From positions 4,745,451-4,809,450 of the forward strand of contig NZ_KE650771.1 in assembly GCF_000447295.1 (NCBI RefSeq): a stretch of DNA of 64,000 bases, given 5' to 3'. Below the pieces are notes generated by a model. The model was given only the letters and a program-made list of their open reading frames with translations, was not told the origin of the DNA and searched no databases. Numbering within the stretch: the stretch's first letter is position 1; each line of letters opens with the position of its first letter. Made by a program: the position numbers and the translations under genes. The DNA is from Fischerella sp. PCC 9431. Its GTDB lineage: Bacteria; Cyanobacteriota; Cyanobacteriia; Cyanobacteriales; Nostocaceae. Of the stretch, positions 36,934 to 46,409 are shown one piece after another.

Positions 36934-37502
36934 ATTCGACTTCACTATTCCAGATTTTTAATGGTGAGATAGCGTAATGGCATTTATTACACCTTATCGT
37001 CAAACAATTTTGGATTTTAGATGACTCTAGCTTGAAAGTAGATGTAGGGGAGCCAGTGCGGTGGAGACGGGTTTTCAAGGACTGGAGCCGGAGCCTGTAT
37101 CCGGCTAAGAAAGTCCGTCGGCATAAGGCACTTGGCGGTGTAAGGTGTATAGAGGTTTAGAAGGAATCCTATTTTCATATCTGGCGGTGAAATTTTTTCA
37201 TTGGGACTCCCTTGAAGCCGCTCATAGACGCCTTGCGGCTACCTTCGGTAGGCGTGTTAGCGACTTCTGCAAGTAGCCACTCCGTGTCTACCCGTTAGGG
37301 TAGGACGCTTATGGATTTTGGATTGACCCCCAGGACTTATCCGAGGGCTTGTACCCTGCTCGGAATTATTGGTCATTTGAATGCTAAAACAGACTTTATT
37401 CAAGATAAATCACTCATTTTTAACACATTTTTCTGAGAAGGAATTAGTACATTTACTTATAGCAAATAGTAATTTCAAACTATTGCATACTTGTTTTTTG
37501 GC
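36934..37502. other. Intergenic region with degenerate hairpin repeats
   Basis: The middle part (about 37040-37320) is composed of imperfect GC-rich repeats such as GCGGCTACCTTCGGTAGGCG and a perfect CTACCC-GTTA-GGGTAG hairpin (37288-37303). Similar text recurs at 38378-38440. A frame at 37381-37617 overlaps the regulator gene and is not supported. No gene is seen. Confidence 0.6.
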
Positions 37503-38222
37503 TTATCCCACTAATCCAGAACGCAAAGCCCTAACCGCCGCTTGGGTACGGTCGTCTGCACAGAGTTTGTTTAAAATATTACGAACATGGGTTTTGACAG
37601 TTCCAACCGTGATGTAGAGCCTTTCTGCAATTACAGCATTACTACAACCTTCTACAATTAGTTGTAATACCTCTAATTCTCTTTCTGTTAAGGTATAGGG
37701 GTCAATTAAATCCTCATCTGCGCTAGTAGTTGTTTCTGAATTTTGCATTGGGGGTTTAGTCTCTGCCGTCATTTCCATTTTTAGCGGATTTTGTTGTGCT
37801 TGTTGTAATACAATGCGTGCGATCGCTGGATCGATCCAAGCATTGCCATTGTAAGTGACACGTACAGCTTCTGGTAAATTATCAAACTTAATATCTTTCA
37901 TGCAATAGGAGTCTGCCCCGGCAGCAAAAGCTGCAAGCACCGCTTCCTTGTTATCACGTAATGTTAAAATTAATACTTTAACTCCTTCTTCTCCAGTAGC
38001 AAGTGCTTTAATTTCTCGCGTAAGTTCAATGCCATCTTTATCTGGTAAGCCAATGTCTACAATTGCAATATCTGGGTGTAATGTTTTTAACAATCTGATG
38101 CCATCGGCAGCGTTAGCAGCTTCTCCCACAACTTCTATATCTTCCTTTTGCTGTAGTGCTATTTTGATGCCTACACGGGTAAGATCATGATCTTCTATCA
38201 ATGCCACACGAATTTTATTCAT
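37503..38222 (-). CDS. NarL/FixJ-type response regulator
   Basis: A 239-residue regulator: receiver domain with VALIEDHDLTRVG, phospho-acceptor D in IAIVDIGLPDKDG, conserved T in LILTLRD and K in YCMKDIKF; then a Ser/Thr/Glu-rich linker and a LuxR-type helix-turn-helix (LTERELEVLQLIVEGCSNAVIAE, recognition helix TVGTVKTHVRNIL). It would bind DNA when phosphorylated. No histidine kinase is adjacent. The start is ATG. It may act in stress control with the neighbouring SpoIIE-type protein, but this rests on proximity only. Confidence 0.92.
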   Translation of the reverse strand: MNKIRVALIEDHDLTRVGIKIALQQKEDIEVVGEAANAADGIRLLKTLHPDIAIVDIGLPDKDGIELTREIKALATGEEGVKVLILTLRDNKEAVLAAFAAGADSYCMKDIKFDNLPEAVRVTYNGNAWIDPAIARIVLQQAQQNPLKMEMTAETKPPMQNSETTTSADEDLIDPYTLTERELEVLQLIVEGCSNAVIAERLYITVGTVKTHVRNILNKLCADDRTQAAVRALRSGLVG

Positions 38223-38947
38223 AGTCGATTCTGCCCGTTACACTCTTAACTGTGTAAGATTGAGTTTACTAAAAAGTTTTAGAAGATGGAGTGCAAACTA
38301 CTTGCGAATTCTGAATTTGTAATTTGAATTGCTGAATTAGTTTGAGTTTAGCTGTCTTGAAAATAGGGTATAGGAGTGTGTAGACGCGTAGCGGCTACTT
38401 GCACGCCCATTGCTACCCGCCTACCCGTAAGGGTGGGTGTATGGGTGTAGGAAAAATCATGTTTTTATGCACAGGTTGTGAGGTTTTCTCATGAATGGCT
38501 GACTTGAGGATACTGAGTACCTTCGTGCTGACGGGTCAAAAAATCTTGAACCACTAAGACCCCTAGACACAAAGAATTTTCATCATTTCTGGTGTACAAA
38601 GTAAATGTTTACAATTACAAGGTGTACTAAATAATTGCATGTTAGAGAATAAAAATAAAACCCTCTCTATATTTTGCTTTGATGCTTAATGGTTTTAACT
38701 TTCATCTTGTGCTTTGAAATTTCATGGCACTGTCTTTTAAACTACTTTGTATTGAGTAACACAATCTAAATTTGACCATGAAATAATTTAATTTGGCTGG
38801 CAACTATTCGTAGACAGAATGTGCCTAAAGTTTATTTGGTCAAAAGTTGTATTCTAAAATACGCATTTTTCAGGAAATCTCTATTTACAAAAATTTGTTA
38901 AACTATCGTTCGATGGACATTGGTGTGAGGCTACTCAAGACTAGGCT
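38223..38947. other. Intergenic region, 725 bases, with hairpin repeat
   Basis: At 38378-38450 lies a copy of the CTACCCGTAAGGGTGGG-type repeat also found near 37280. The rest is AT-rich without credible frames. Promoters for the divergent regulator and the WecG-type gene should be here. Confidence 0.5.
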
Positions 38948-39706
38948 ATGTTTAAACCGCCTAAAGTGTTTTCGGTGTTGGGGCTACCAGTTCATATCAT
39001 GACAGATTATCCAAGCTGGTTGCTAGAAAGCTTGCAACAAGGTATGGGAGCGCATGTAATTACGCTCAATGCTGAAATGACCATGCAGGCTGAACAAAAC
39101 AAATCTCTGGCTGAGGTGATTAAAACTGCTGAACTAGTCATTCCAGATGGAGCAGGAGTAGTTCTATTTTTGCGATGGTTACGTGGACAAAAAGTGCAAC
39201 GGATTCCTGGAATCGAGCTAGCAGAGACACTGGTGCGAGAAATTGGAGAAAAACAAAGGGACGCAAAGCTATTTTTCTATGGTGGTGCGCCTGGAGTTGC
39301 TACAAAAGCCGCAGATTTTTGGCAGGGTAAAATACCAAGTTTGACAATAGCAGGAACACATTCTGGATTCCATTCCCAAGCAGAAGAAGAACAACTACGA
39401 CAAACTCTTGCTCAAGTCCAACCACAAGTTATTTTTGTTGGTTTGGGTGTACCACGTCAAGAGTTATGGATTGCTCAAAACCGCCATTTGTGTCCCCAAG
39501 CAATTTGGATCGGCGTCGGTGGAAGTTTCGATATTTGGTCAGGAACAAAAACTCGCGCTCCTGCTTGGTTGGGAAACAATCATTTAGAGTGGTTGTACCG
39601 ACTATACAAAGAACCTTGGCGTTGGCGGCGGATGTTGGCTTTACCTAAATTTGCTCTAAAATCTTTAATTTATGGTTTGACTGTAAGAGAAGCGATCAGT
39701 CCGTAA
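38948..39706 (+). CDS. WecG/TagA/CpsF family glycosyltransferase (second copy)
   Basis: A 252-residue GT26 protein like that at 7507-8265 but diverged: VITLNAEMTMQAEQ, VIPDGAGVVLFLRWL, AKLFFYGGAPGVATKA, VIFVGLGVPRQELWI and IGVGGSFDIWSG. It has the same length as its paralogue. In many cyanobacteria this version is conserved outside exopolysaccharide clusters, perhaps for cell-wall glycan. The start is ATG. The FtsE-like ATPase gene follows after about 200 bases of repeat-bearing DNA. Confidence 0.9.
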   Translation: MFKPPKVFSVLGLPVHIMTDYPSWLLESLQQGMGAHVITLNAEMTMQAEQNKSLAEVIKTAELVIPDGAGVVLFLRWLRGQKVQRIPGIELAETLVREIGEKQRDAKLFFYGGAPGVATKAADFWQGKIPSLTIAGTHSGFHSQAEEEQLRQTLAQVQPQVIFVGLGVPRQELWIAQNRHLCPQAIWIGVGGSFDIWSGTKTRAPAWLGNNHLEWLYRLYKEPWRWRRMLALPKFALKSLIYGLTVREAISP

Positions 39707-39912
39707 TTTTTTAAGGATCGGGAATCGAGGATCGGGGATTAGGGATCGGGGTGCAGGGTACAGGGAGAATAACCAATGCGCTATTCCCCATGTCCTATGT
39801 CCCAATGACTAACCACAAGCTAAAAAATATAAATACAGATTATGAGATTCCTGGGTATTACTTGGGAATCATTATTTTATGCATGTTTTGTTGTGGGTTT
39901 GAAGAAATAGGA

Positions 39913-40659
39913 ATGCCAACAGTATTATCACCGAAAGTGACGTCTGACAAATTTACTCATGTTCAAGATAGTGATACTCAACAGCCAAATACTAAGCTGA
40001 TAGTGCAATTGCGCTCAACTGCAAAAAGATATTTTAACGGTCATAACGCTCTGTTAGATATGAATTTGGAAGTAAAACAGGGTGAATTTTTATTTATTAC
40101 AGGTCCTAGTGGTTCTGGTAAGTCTACACTGTTGAAACTGCTGTATGGTGAAGAGTTAGCAACACAAGGAAAAGTAATAGTTGATGGGTGTGATGTAGCT
40201 TCTTTACGGGGCGATCGCTTATCGTTATTTAGACGCCGTATTGGGATTGTGTTTCAAGACTACAAACTCATCCCTCAAAGAACCGTAGCAGAAAATGTCA
40301 CTGTTGTCCTACAAGCACAAGGATATACCCGTAAAGAAATTCAACGGCGTCTAGAACCGACATTAAAGTTAGTTGGTTTGTTGAATAAAGCTGACTATTT
40401 TCCGGAACAATTGTCTGGAGGAGAACAACAACGAGTGAGTATTGCCAGAGCAATTATAGCAACCCCACCAATACTTTTAGCTGATGAACCAACTGGTAAT
40501 CTTGATCCTGACAACTCCTGGCAAATAATAGAGATTTTTCAGAAATTAAATTCCTTTGGAGCAACAGTCATTGTTACTACTCATGATGAGCAACTAGTCC
40601 GCAGATGCAGCCATCGTGTGGTACAAGTCCGTAACGGTAGACTGCATCAAATTAGTTAA
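39913..40659 (+). CDS. ftsE: FtsE-like ABC ATPase
   Basis: The ATG at 39913 ([11 protein letters not shown]) gives 248 residues; an open frame reaching a GTG at 39751 runs through GGGATCGGGG repeats and is rejected. ABC motifs are [59 protein letters not shown] and VTTHD. The [13 protein letters not shown] string and KLLYGEE are typical of FtsE, which works with FtsX to control septal peptidoglycan hydrolysis. No ftsX gene is adjacent here. The preceding GAAGAAATAGGA may be the ribosome binding site. Confidence 0.75.
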   Translation: MPTVLSPKVTSDKFTHVQDSDTQQPNTKLIVQLRSTAKRYFNGHNALLDMNLEVKQGEFLFITGPSGSGKSTLLKLLYGEELATQGKVIVDGCDVASLRGDRLSLFRRRIGIVFQDYKLIPQRTVAENVTVVLQAQGYTRKEIQRRLEPTLKLVGLLNKADYFPEQLSGGEQQRVSIARAIIATPPILLADEPTGNLDPDNSWQIIEIFQKLNSFGATVIVTTHDEQLVRRCSHRVVQVRNGRLHQIS

Positions 40660-40703
40660 TTGTTAATTGATAATTGACAATCCAAAATCTAAAATCGCTT
40701 GAG

Positions 40704-41471
40704 CTAACAAATGACCCGACTTTTAACTTTTGCTTTGGTAGGTATTTTCAGTGCTACAGGAGTAGATGAAAGCATTTGCGTTTGCTCCAAGATTTGCAAA
40801 CTAGTAAAAGCTGCTTCTCGGATTGCTGCTTCTTCCTCATGACAAAGCAGGAGTCTTAAACATTGATCAACATTCTGTAACTCGGAAGCATCAATTCGGT
40901 TGTGAGTGATTAATTTTGTTAGCAGACGTATAGCGATTAAACGTTTGAGAGGTTCTTTTTCGGTGAGATTGTTTAATAAATCATCTAACTGGTTTTCATC
41001 TCGATTTCCGTAAAGGCTGACTATTTGCCATGTCGATAAAAATAATGTGAATAATGTTGCTGAACCTTGCAAAATTACGCCTGCGGCCAGCCAATGACTA
41101 TTGGATTCTAACCAAATCACAGTGGCCATGTAAGTGCTGAAGCAAGCCATACCACCACTAATTACAGCTAGAGCCAGCCTACGGTTCGGACTATTTAAAA
41201 ATTTCTTAATTTCAGACCAGTGTAACTGCCAACGCCACGCTTGCATGGAATAAACAAACATCATTGTCCCCATACCCGCACTACTGGCTAACAGCAGTTT
41301 CCAATTCCACAATAGCATCGCCACTACTATAGTCAGGAACCCAAGGACGCCTCCTGGTCCACGGAAACGTTCTAGAGGCAACTTTTTTGTGGCTCCCGAC
41401 TTGAACTTTGGAAGCATCCAATCGAGGATCTGGTCAATTAATTGCTGCCAATAAGAGGAAGCCTGTGCCAC
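40704..41471 (-). CDS. Conserved membrane protein, unknown
   Basis: A 255-residue protein from a GTG start. About four membrane segments lie at residues 43-62, 63-80, 98-120 and 125-148, and the C-terminal 100 residues are soluble helices (LTEKEPLKRLIAIRLLTKLI, EEEAAIREAAFTSLQIL) resembling HEAT/armadillo-type repeats. I do not recognise the family. It converges on the FtsE-like gene, so context gives no firm clue. Confidence 0.65.
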   Translation of the reverse strand: MAQASSYWQQLIDQILDWMLPKFKSGATKKLPLERFRGPGGVLGFLTIVVAMLLWNWKLLLASSAGMGTMMFVYSMQAWRWQLHWSEIKKFLNSPNRRLALAVISGGMACFSTYMATVIWLESNSHWLAAGVILQGSATLFTLFLSTWQIVSLYGNRDENQLDDLLNNLTEKEPLKRLIAIRLLTKLITHNRIDASELQNVDQCLRLLLCHEEEAAIREAAFTSLQILEQTQMLSSTPVALKIPTKAKVKSRVIC

Positions 41472-41747
41472 GATATCTACCTACTTGATTATAAAAGGTT
41501 AATAAATAAGTAATAACCTCTACCAGAATACCTGAAGTAGAGATCTTGCCAGAGATTTTATCACTGACTTTTATACTCCCAGCAAAATACTGCTTGGTTA
41601 AGAGCCGGGAAAGAAATTTCGTACTTCAAGCTTAAATCCGTTGAATGTCGTTAACTGGCACATCCTCAACTTTACCATTAGTCAGGCAGTGGGCTTGGGA
41701 AGGTACTAAGTCTCGTTTTGATGGGTGTTGCGATCGCATAAAAGAAA
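41472..41747. other. Intergenic region
   Basis: No credible gene is seen between the membrane protein start and the terminator at 41748. The frame at 41678-41887 overlaps the exported-protein gene and terminator and is a shadow. Upstream signals for the GTG-started membrane protein should be here. Confidence 0.35.
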
Positions 41748-41768
41748 AACCGCTCATCAAGAGCGGTT
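41741..41768 (-). terminator. Intrinsic terminator of the exported-protein gene
   Basis: On the minus strand, AACCGCTC-TTGAT-GAGCGGTT forms a perfect 8-bp stem (41748-41768) followed by a T-rich run (TTTTCTTT). It lies about 58 bases after the stop of the gene at 41826-42311, the right place and orientation for Rho-independent termination. Confidence 0.8.
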
Positions 41769-41825
41769 AATTGTAAACGGCATTTAAAACTTGCACTAGT
41801 CAAGATATTCTTGCGTAACAAAAAG

Positions 41826-42311
41826 CTAGTTGTGATTAACGCCATTCGGCGAAATGTTGAAAGGATGACTGTACTCAAAGTTTTCAAACTTACAGCTAAC
41901 CTCGTAACTTAGCAACTTTCCTGTTTCTGCATCAAAAAGATGATTTACCTCTGCATCTTGTTTACATCTCCCGCCTTCAGTGGGCAGTCCGTCAGCAAAC
42001 GTAGCTGTTACTTCATAAACTTGTCGATTCGGATCAACAGAATTAATTGTATCCTCTTTAAACAGCGATCGCTTGCCATAAGGAGTTAAAACAGCCTTTA
42101 CGTTTCTTGCTGTAGGCTTTAACTTGCGTGTAAAAAATTCTGCCCCTTTTAATTCGTTGATTGTTTTAGATGCATTGCCAGGATATCGAATGATGGGGGG
42201 CTTTAGTTCTTCCGGCGCATTTGGGTTGACTTGAGCAGGTAGCGCCGTAGCACCGCTATTCCCCAATAGCACAAAAAAGCAAATAGAAAGAGTTAGTAGA
42301 AAAATTTTCAT
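41826..42311 (-). CDS. Exported hypothetical protein
   Basis: A 161-residue protein with a clear Sec signal peptide (MKIFLLTLSICFFVLLGNSGATALPA, cleavage likely after ALPA). The mature part is soluble, with two cysteines (GGRCKQDAE and SYEVSCKFENF) that could form a disulfide. I recognise no family. It has its own terminator, and a separate promoter is likely in the 245 bases before the divergent hydrogenase-protease gene. Confidence 0.7.
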   Translation of the reverse strand: MKIFLLTLSICFFVLLGNSGATALPAQVNPNAPEELKPPIIRYPGNASKTINELKGAEFFTRKLKPTARNVKAVLTPYGKRSLFKEDTINSVDPNRQVYEVTATFADGLPTEGGRCKQDAEVNHLFDAETGKLLSYEVSCKFENFEYSHPFNISPNGVNHN

Positions 42312-42556
42312 GATTTAATTGGTAAAAGAAACACGATTTTGGCTAGCAGAGTAGTTTACATCCCAACTGTTGTTGTAGAGTAGGGAAAATCTTTAGTAAA
42401 TCCAGAAAAGTCAAAATCGCTAAATTGCTTCACACAATCTTTTGATTTGCCAATCTACTAACGTCATTTGGTTGTGTAAAATACATCAATTACTGCTAAT
42501 CTTGTGCTTGGTGTACATCAAAGTTTAGCCTCACGCACCAATTTTAAGAACAACAA

Positions 42557-43075
42557 ATGACAAAGGACATAGACACGCTAGCAGCTTTCCACAGGGTAGG
42601 ACAAATAACAATTATTGGTTGCGGGAATCTTAACCGTAGTGATGATGGAGTGGGTGTGATTATTGCTCAACACTTACAACAATATCTTGCTGAACATCCC
42701 CATCCTTATGTGCAAGTTTACGATTGCGGTACTGCTGGGATGGAAGTGATGTTTCAAGCAAGAGGCTGTAAACAGTTAATCATTATTGATGCAAGTACAA
42801 CAGGTTCCGAACCGGGTGCTGTGTTTAAAGTTCCTGGAAAAGAACTAGAGAGGTTGCCGGAACCCAGTTATAATATGCATGATTTTCGTTGGGATAATGC
42901 TTTAGCCGCAGGTAGAAAAATCTTTCAGAATGATTTTCCCCAAGAGGTGATAGTTTATTTAATTGAAGCGGCAAATCTTGATTTTGGTTGGGAGTTAAGT
43001 CCTGCTGTTAAAAATTCTGCTGACTTAGTTTTTGCAGAAATTAAAGCGATGATTCAGCAGGGAGTTAGTGCTTAG
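42557..43075 (+). CDS. hupW: Hydrogenase maturation protease, probably for uptake hydrogenase
   Basis: A 172-residue HybD/HupW-type endopeptidase. GCGNLNRSDDGVGV carries the first nickel-contacting acidic residue, VYDCGTAGMEVMF the second region, and MHDFRWDNAL a histidine region. The family trims the C-terminus of the large hydrogenase subunit after nickel insertion. Uptake hydrogenase recovers H2 made by nitrogenase in heterocysts, and as I recall hupW lies a few genes downstream of fdxH in Anabaena sp. PCC 7120, like here. A role for bidirectional hydrogenase (HoxW) is less likely but not excluded. The start is ATG. Confidence 0.75.
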   Translation: MTKDIDTLAAFHRVGQITIIGCGNLNRSDDGVGVIIAQHLQQYLAEHPHPYVQVYDCGTAGMEVMFQARGCKQLIIIDASTTGSEPGAVFKVPGKELERLPEPSYNMHDFRWDNALAAGRKIFQNDFPQEVIVYLIEAANLDFGWELSPAVKNSADLVFAEIKAMIQQGVSA

Positions 43076-43121
43076 TGCTTGCTTTTTCAGCAATTCCCTA
43101 TCCCTGATCCGTGATCCCCAA

Positions 43122-43490
43122 TTACGCCCGATCGCGATAGACTGCTAGCTCATCTACTCTCATTTCAAAAGGTAATCCCTGCTTTTTAGGCGGACAAACG
43201 CGGATTTTGGCGCTGCTGATAATGTCTCCTAAAATTGCTGCCATTGGTACAATTTGTTGAAGAACACGCCAGTTAGTAATTTGATCTGGACATTCAACAA
43301 CTAAAGTCAAAGCGTTAGGGTGACTAAGAATGTACCAGCGACAACTAGATAATAGTTTTTGAATAGTGCGATCGCAAGAATTATAAAAATAACAACTAAT
43401 AGAGTTTTCTAGTTGCTGGCGCAATATAATATCTGCTGAAGTTAACTGAATAGGGTGGGAATCATCCTTTGGTAAAAATTCCTTTTCCAT
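43122..43490 (-). CDS. Hypothetical protein
   Basis: About 122 residues from the ATG at 43490 (MEKEFLPKDDSHPIQ); AGAAGGAG abuts the ATG, closer than usual. A GTG at 43544 would add 18 residues. The sequence includes SISCYFYNSCDRTIQKLL and LTLVVECPDQITNWRVLQQIVPMAAIL and ends DELAVYRDRA. I do not recognise a domain. It converges on the hydrogenase-protease gene. Confidence 0.55.
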   Translation of the reverse strand: MEKEFLPKDDSHPIQLTSADIILRQQLENSISCYFYNSCDRTIQKLLSSCRWYILSHPNALTLVVECPDQITNWRVLQQIVPMAAILGDIISSAKIRVCPPKKQGLPFEMRVDELAVYRDRA

Positions 43491-44427
43491 CTCCTTCTCT
43501 CTCAATAACTCTATAGAATTGACACTCAAAATTACTAAAAACACAGATAGTTTTTAGTTCTGAAATCACAAATAACGGTTACATAGCAACCTCCAGTAAT
43601 TACTACATAACTCAGAGTAAAATGATTAAGTTTAACGTGAGTTTGACAGATATAACTTTACTTGTTTGTTGTCAAACCTTTTTCATCTGACTATGAGATA
43701 ATGTTTGAAAAGTCATATTGTAAATAGCAAATGTTGTAATCCCCCAAATTCACCTCTTTTAAGGGAGAATTTGATTATAGATTCTCCCCTTTTTTAGGGA
43801 TTTAGGCGGGATTGCAAGTACTTAAAATTACAGCCAACCACTTTTCAAATAACCTCTGAGAGAGATAAAAAATCTATTTATGACATTGCTCTTCTCATTT
43901 TTTACGGGAGAATAGAAAAGTCATAGGTTTGTTGTACTGACGTTAAAATTAAAAATTAATTTTAGGTTTCTGTCTGGATTGAAGCTGAAGCAGCAACTTT
44001 ACTTAGATAATAGTTGTTTCCTATTTCAAAAGTAATAGCTCAAGCTTTTATTATTCCAGCTAGATTTATGATAAACAGAAAATATTAAAAAAAAGAATCA
44101 ATTGATACTATTATTCTGTAAAATATCAATCTCTAATTTAATATCGATTATTGGAGAAAGTGATACTAGAAAATAATTCTCAACTTCTAAGTTATAGATG
44201 TGGACTGAGTGTAGTCTCTTGTTGGAACATATACCTAAACTTCTTCCTTGGATATAATCATTACTTTGACATAAAACGCATAAAAAATCTCATCCCTTAT
44301 CTCTAGCGATTTTCCCTCTGTTGAATCCTTAAATAAGGAGAGAAATGTCTGATAAGAAGAGGTGAGTTATAGTATAGGGCGCGTTAGACTGTGTTAACGC
44401 ACCCTACACAATTTAATACTTACCGTA
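43491..44427. other. Intergenic region, about 0.9 kb, with a small MITE-like element
   Basis: Mostly AT-rich. At 43734-43817 lies an 84-bp element with imperfect terminal repeats (TTGTAATCCCCCAAATTC at the left, complement of TTGCAATCCCGCCTAAATCC at the right) and an internal hairpin AAGGGAGAAT/ATTCTCCCCTT. No gene is seen in the remainder. Confidence 0.55.
43734..43817. repeat. 84-bp palindromic MITE-like element
   Basis: Imperfect terminal inverted repeats of about 20 bases flank an internal hairpin (AAGGGAGAAT at about 43761, ATTCTCCCCTT at about 43780). The wording (AATCCCCCAAATTC) resembles dispersed elements frequent in filamentous cyanobacteria. Only one copy is seen in this window. 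Confidence 0.6.
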
Positions 44428-45024
44428 TTAACCTACACTCACTGGACGACGTCCATTAGAGAATAGTTGTCTTGCTGATTTTTCTGGCTTTGGTGCGCCA
44501 TAAAAACATGCTTCTGCTTCGAGTTCGTCTACAAAATCCCAAGCTTCTACAGCTTTTTTAGAATCTGCACCGTAGTTACTGGAAATTGAGCGAGCATTTG
44601 ATACGGCTTTTTGGAGTTCTTTTTGCAAGAAAGCTAATTTGGGCTTTTCTAGGAAGTCGCCCTTGGTAATAATATCAGTAACAGAAATTATGCCAAGTAA
44701 TTCACCTTGAATAACAGGCGCACGCCAAACACCTGTATTCGCAAATAACCGTGCAACGTATTCCACATCAAGGTCGGGATTGACAACGATGCAAGGTTTA
44801 CTCATGATTTCATAGACATGTACCTGTTTGGGATCTTTCCCATAGGCGACCACCTTAGATACAATATCAGTCTCGGTAATAATCCCGTATGCATCTGCAT
44901 CGTTACGAGGTTCTACAATCAACGCCCGTAATTCTTTAAGCCTCATAAGTTTGACTGCTTCTGCTACAGTAGCCGAACCGCGAATAGTGGCTACATCTTG
45001 AGTCATAATATGCTTGGCTCTCAT
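44428..45024 (-). CDS. Two-CBS-domain protein
   Basis: A 198-residue protein with two CBS domains: MRAKHIMTQDVATIRGSATVAEAVKLM for the first and YEIMSKPCIVVNPDLDVEYVARLF for the second, followed by GIISVTDIITKGDFL. The C-terminal 60 residues are helical and charged. CBS pairs bind adenosine nucleotides and act as energy or redox sensors; some stand-alone versions regulate thioredoxins. An AGGAG sits 7 bases before the ATG. Large non-coding gaps lie on both sides. Confidence 0.88.
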   Translation of the reverse strand: MRAKHIMTQDVATIRGSATVAEAVKLMRLKELRALIVEPRNDADAYGIITETDIVSKVVAYGKDPKQVHVYEIMSKPCIVVNPDLDVEYVARLFANTGVWRAPVIQGELLGIISVTDIITKGDFLEKPKLAFLQKELQKAVSNARSISSNYGADSKKAVEAWDFVDELEAEACFYGAPKPEKSARQLFSNGRRPVSVG

Positions 45025-46126
45025 AATTTCTGCTCCTTTTCCTTGATGTAAGGAAATTGATTCTGTAATTCTTTCCTAGCTGCGTGAGTATTGAAGATAC
45101 ACGCCTGTTCTAAATTTAGATAATTAGGCTCAATTGCAATTCCTGAAAGTCACTGCTATCAAAAGCGATTATGAGTGAAGTTTAGCCAATTTGATCTCTC
45201 TAATTTATAAATTAATCTGGCTATTTTTTAGAATAAGATTTACGCATTTACCCATTATCTATAACTGCAAAATAACTTGAATATCCTGAGATTGAGAGTT
45301 TAGCCAAGATTTAGAAATTCATTTATTAGAGAAGTAGGTAATCACTTTTTCTGCTTTATTTGGGCTTTAAGGCAACAATTTATCCTACATTTACATCTTA
45401 TATCTCTCGGCAAATTAGGCAAGAGTTCAGTTATAAAACTTTGCAGTAATATTCATTAATAAAATGGTTAAAAAAAAGTGAATTTATGATTGTTATTATT
45501 GTTTTTATAGTAAATCATCGCTTTTTGCATAAAAGATATTTCTGAGATATGTGAAATTAAATCTCAATAATCATCAATAATCAATTACGAAAAATATTCT
45601 CATCCTCGAAATCTGATATTATTGTCCACTTTAATATCAATGACCAGACTTACTACCGAAAATAGGCTTGAGGTCGCTTGACTTGTCAATTATTTTAATT
45701 TCGCTGCTATAGATAGACTGGTATACGTACACGGACTACTAATAAAGAGCAATTATAGATAATTTTTAGTTTGTTGATACAAAGCTTGAAAACATATTAT
45801 AAAAATAATTATTTTGTCTGTATCTCATGTCACAAACTAATCAAAAATTAATTATTTAGATAAACCAGAAAACCGATTTTTCTGAGAAGTCTATCTTCTG
45901 AGTTATATATCATTAATGACTAGACGTTTCAAAAAAATATAGACGTAAAATCGACGAGCAATTACGTTTGCTACATTTATAAAAAAGTCAGAAAACAGAG
46001 TAAATTTATATATTTTATCTTGTATAATTTACAAATTTCATAAATCTAAAAACAATCTAAAGAAATACATGTATCTTCTTATTAAATGAGTAATATTATT
46101 GAGTCAAATAAATCAAAATCCAAAAG
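45025..46126. other. AT-rich gene-free region, 1.1 kb
   Basis: No frame with credible start and composition is found on either strand. Many short A/T runs are present. It separates the CBS gene from the divergent molbindin gene, so both promoters should lie here. A small RNA cannot be excluded from reading alone. Confidence 0.5.
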
Positions 46127-46336
46127 ATGAAAATAAGCGCTCGTAATACTCTAAAAGCTACTGTAAAAAAAGTTCTACCAGGCTCTGTCAACACCGAAGT
46201 TATATTAGAATTAGCACCTGGTGTAGAAGTAACTGCAATTATTACAAAAGCTTCAGCAGATAGCCTTCAACTTGCTGAAGGGAAAGAATCTTATGTTGTG
46301 GTGAAAGCAACAGATGTTATGGTTGCTGTTGATTAA
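46127..46336 (+). CDS. mop: Molbindin (Mop, molybdopterin/molybdate-binding)
   Basis: A 69-residue single TOBE/Mop domain: MKISARNTLKATVKKVLPGSVNTEVILEL, then VTAIITKASADSLQLAEGKE and VVKATDVMVAVD, which covers the whole Mop fold. Molbindins oligomerise and store molybdate in the cytoplasm. Its place near the nif cluster fits supply of molybdenum to nitrogenase FeMo-cofactor. The start is ATG after an AT-rich leader. Convergent with ctaB. Confidence 0.9.
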   Translation: MKISARNTLKATVKKVLPGSVNTEVILELAPGVEVTAIITKASADSLQLAEGKESYVVVKATDVMVAVD

Positions 46337-46351
46337 AAAATCATCTAGTTA

Positions 46352-46400
46352 TTTGTTGGTGGTTGGTTGTGACAGAAAACAACAAACAACAACCAACAAA
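46352..46400. terminator. Imperfect hairpin between convergent mop and ctaB
   Basis: TTTGTTGG (46352-46359) pairs with CCAACAAA (46393-46400), with further partial pairing of the GTTGGTTGT/ACAACAAAC parts between. It lies between two converging stops and may terminate both, but the arms are also simple GTTG/CAAC repeats. Confidence 0.4.
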
Positions 46401-46409
46401 AGACATAAT

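Noticed and set aside
37381-37617. 78-residue + strand frame
   Set aside because: Overlaps the 3' end of the NarL-type regulator on the other strand and has no supporting signal.
39751-39912. N-terminal extension of the FtsE-like frame from a GTG
   Set aside because: It crosses GGGATCGGGG repeats and adds residues unlike the family; the ATG at 39913 fits FtsE length.
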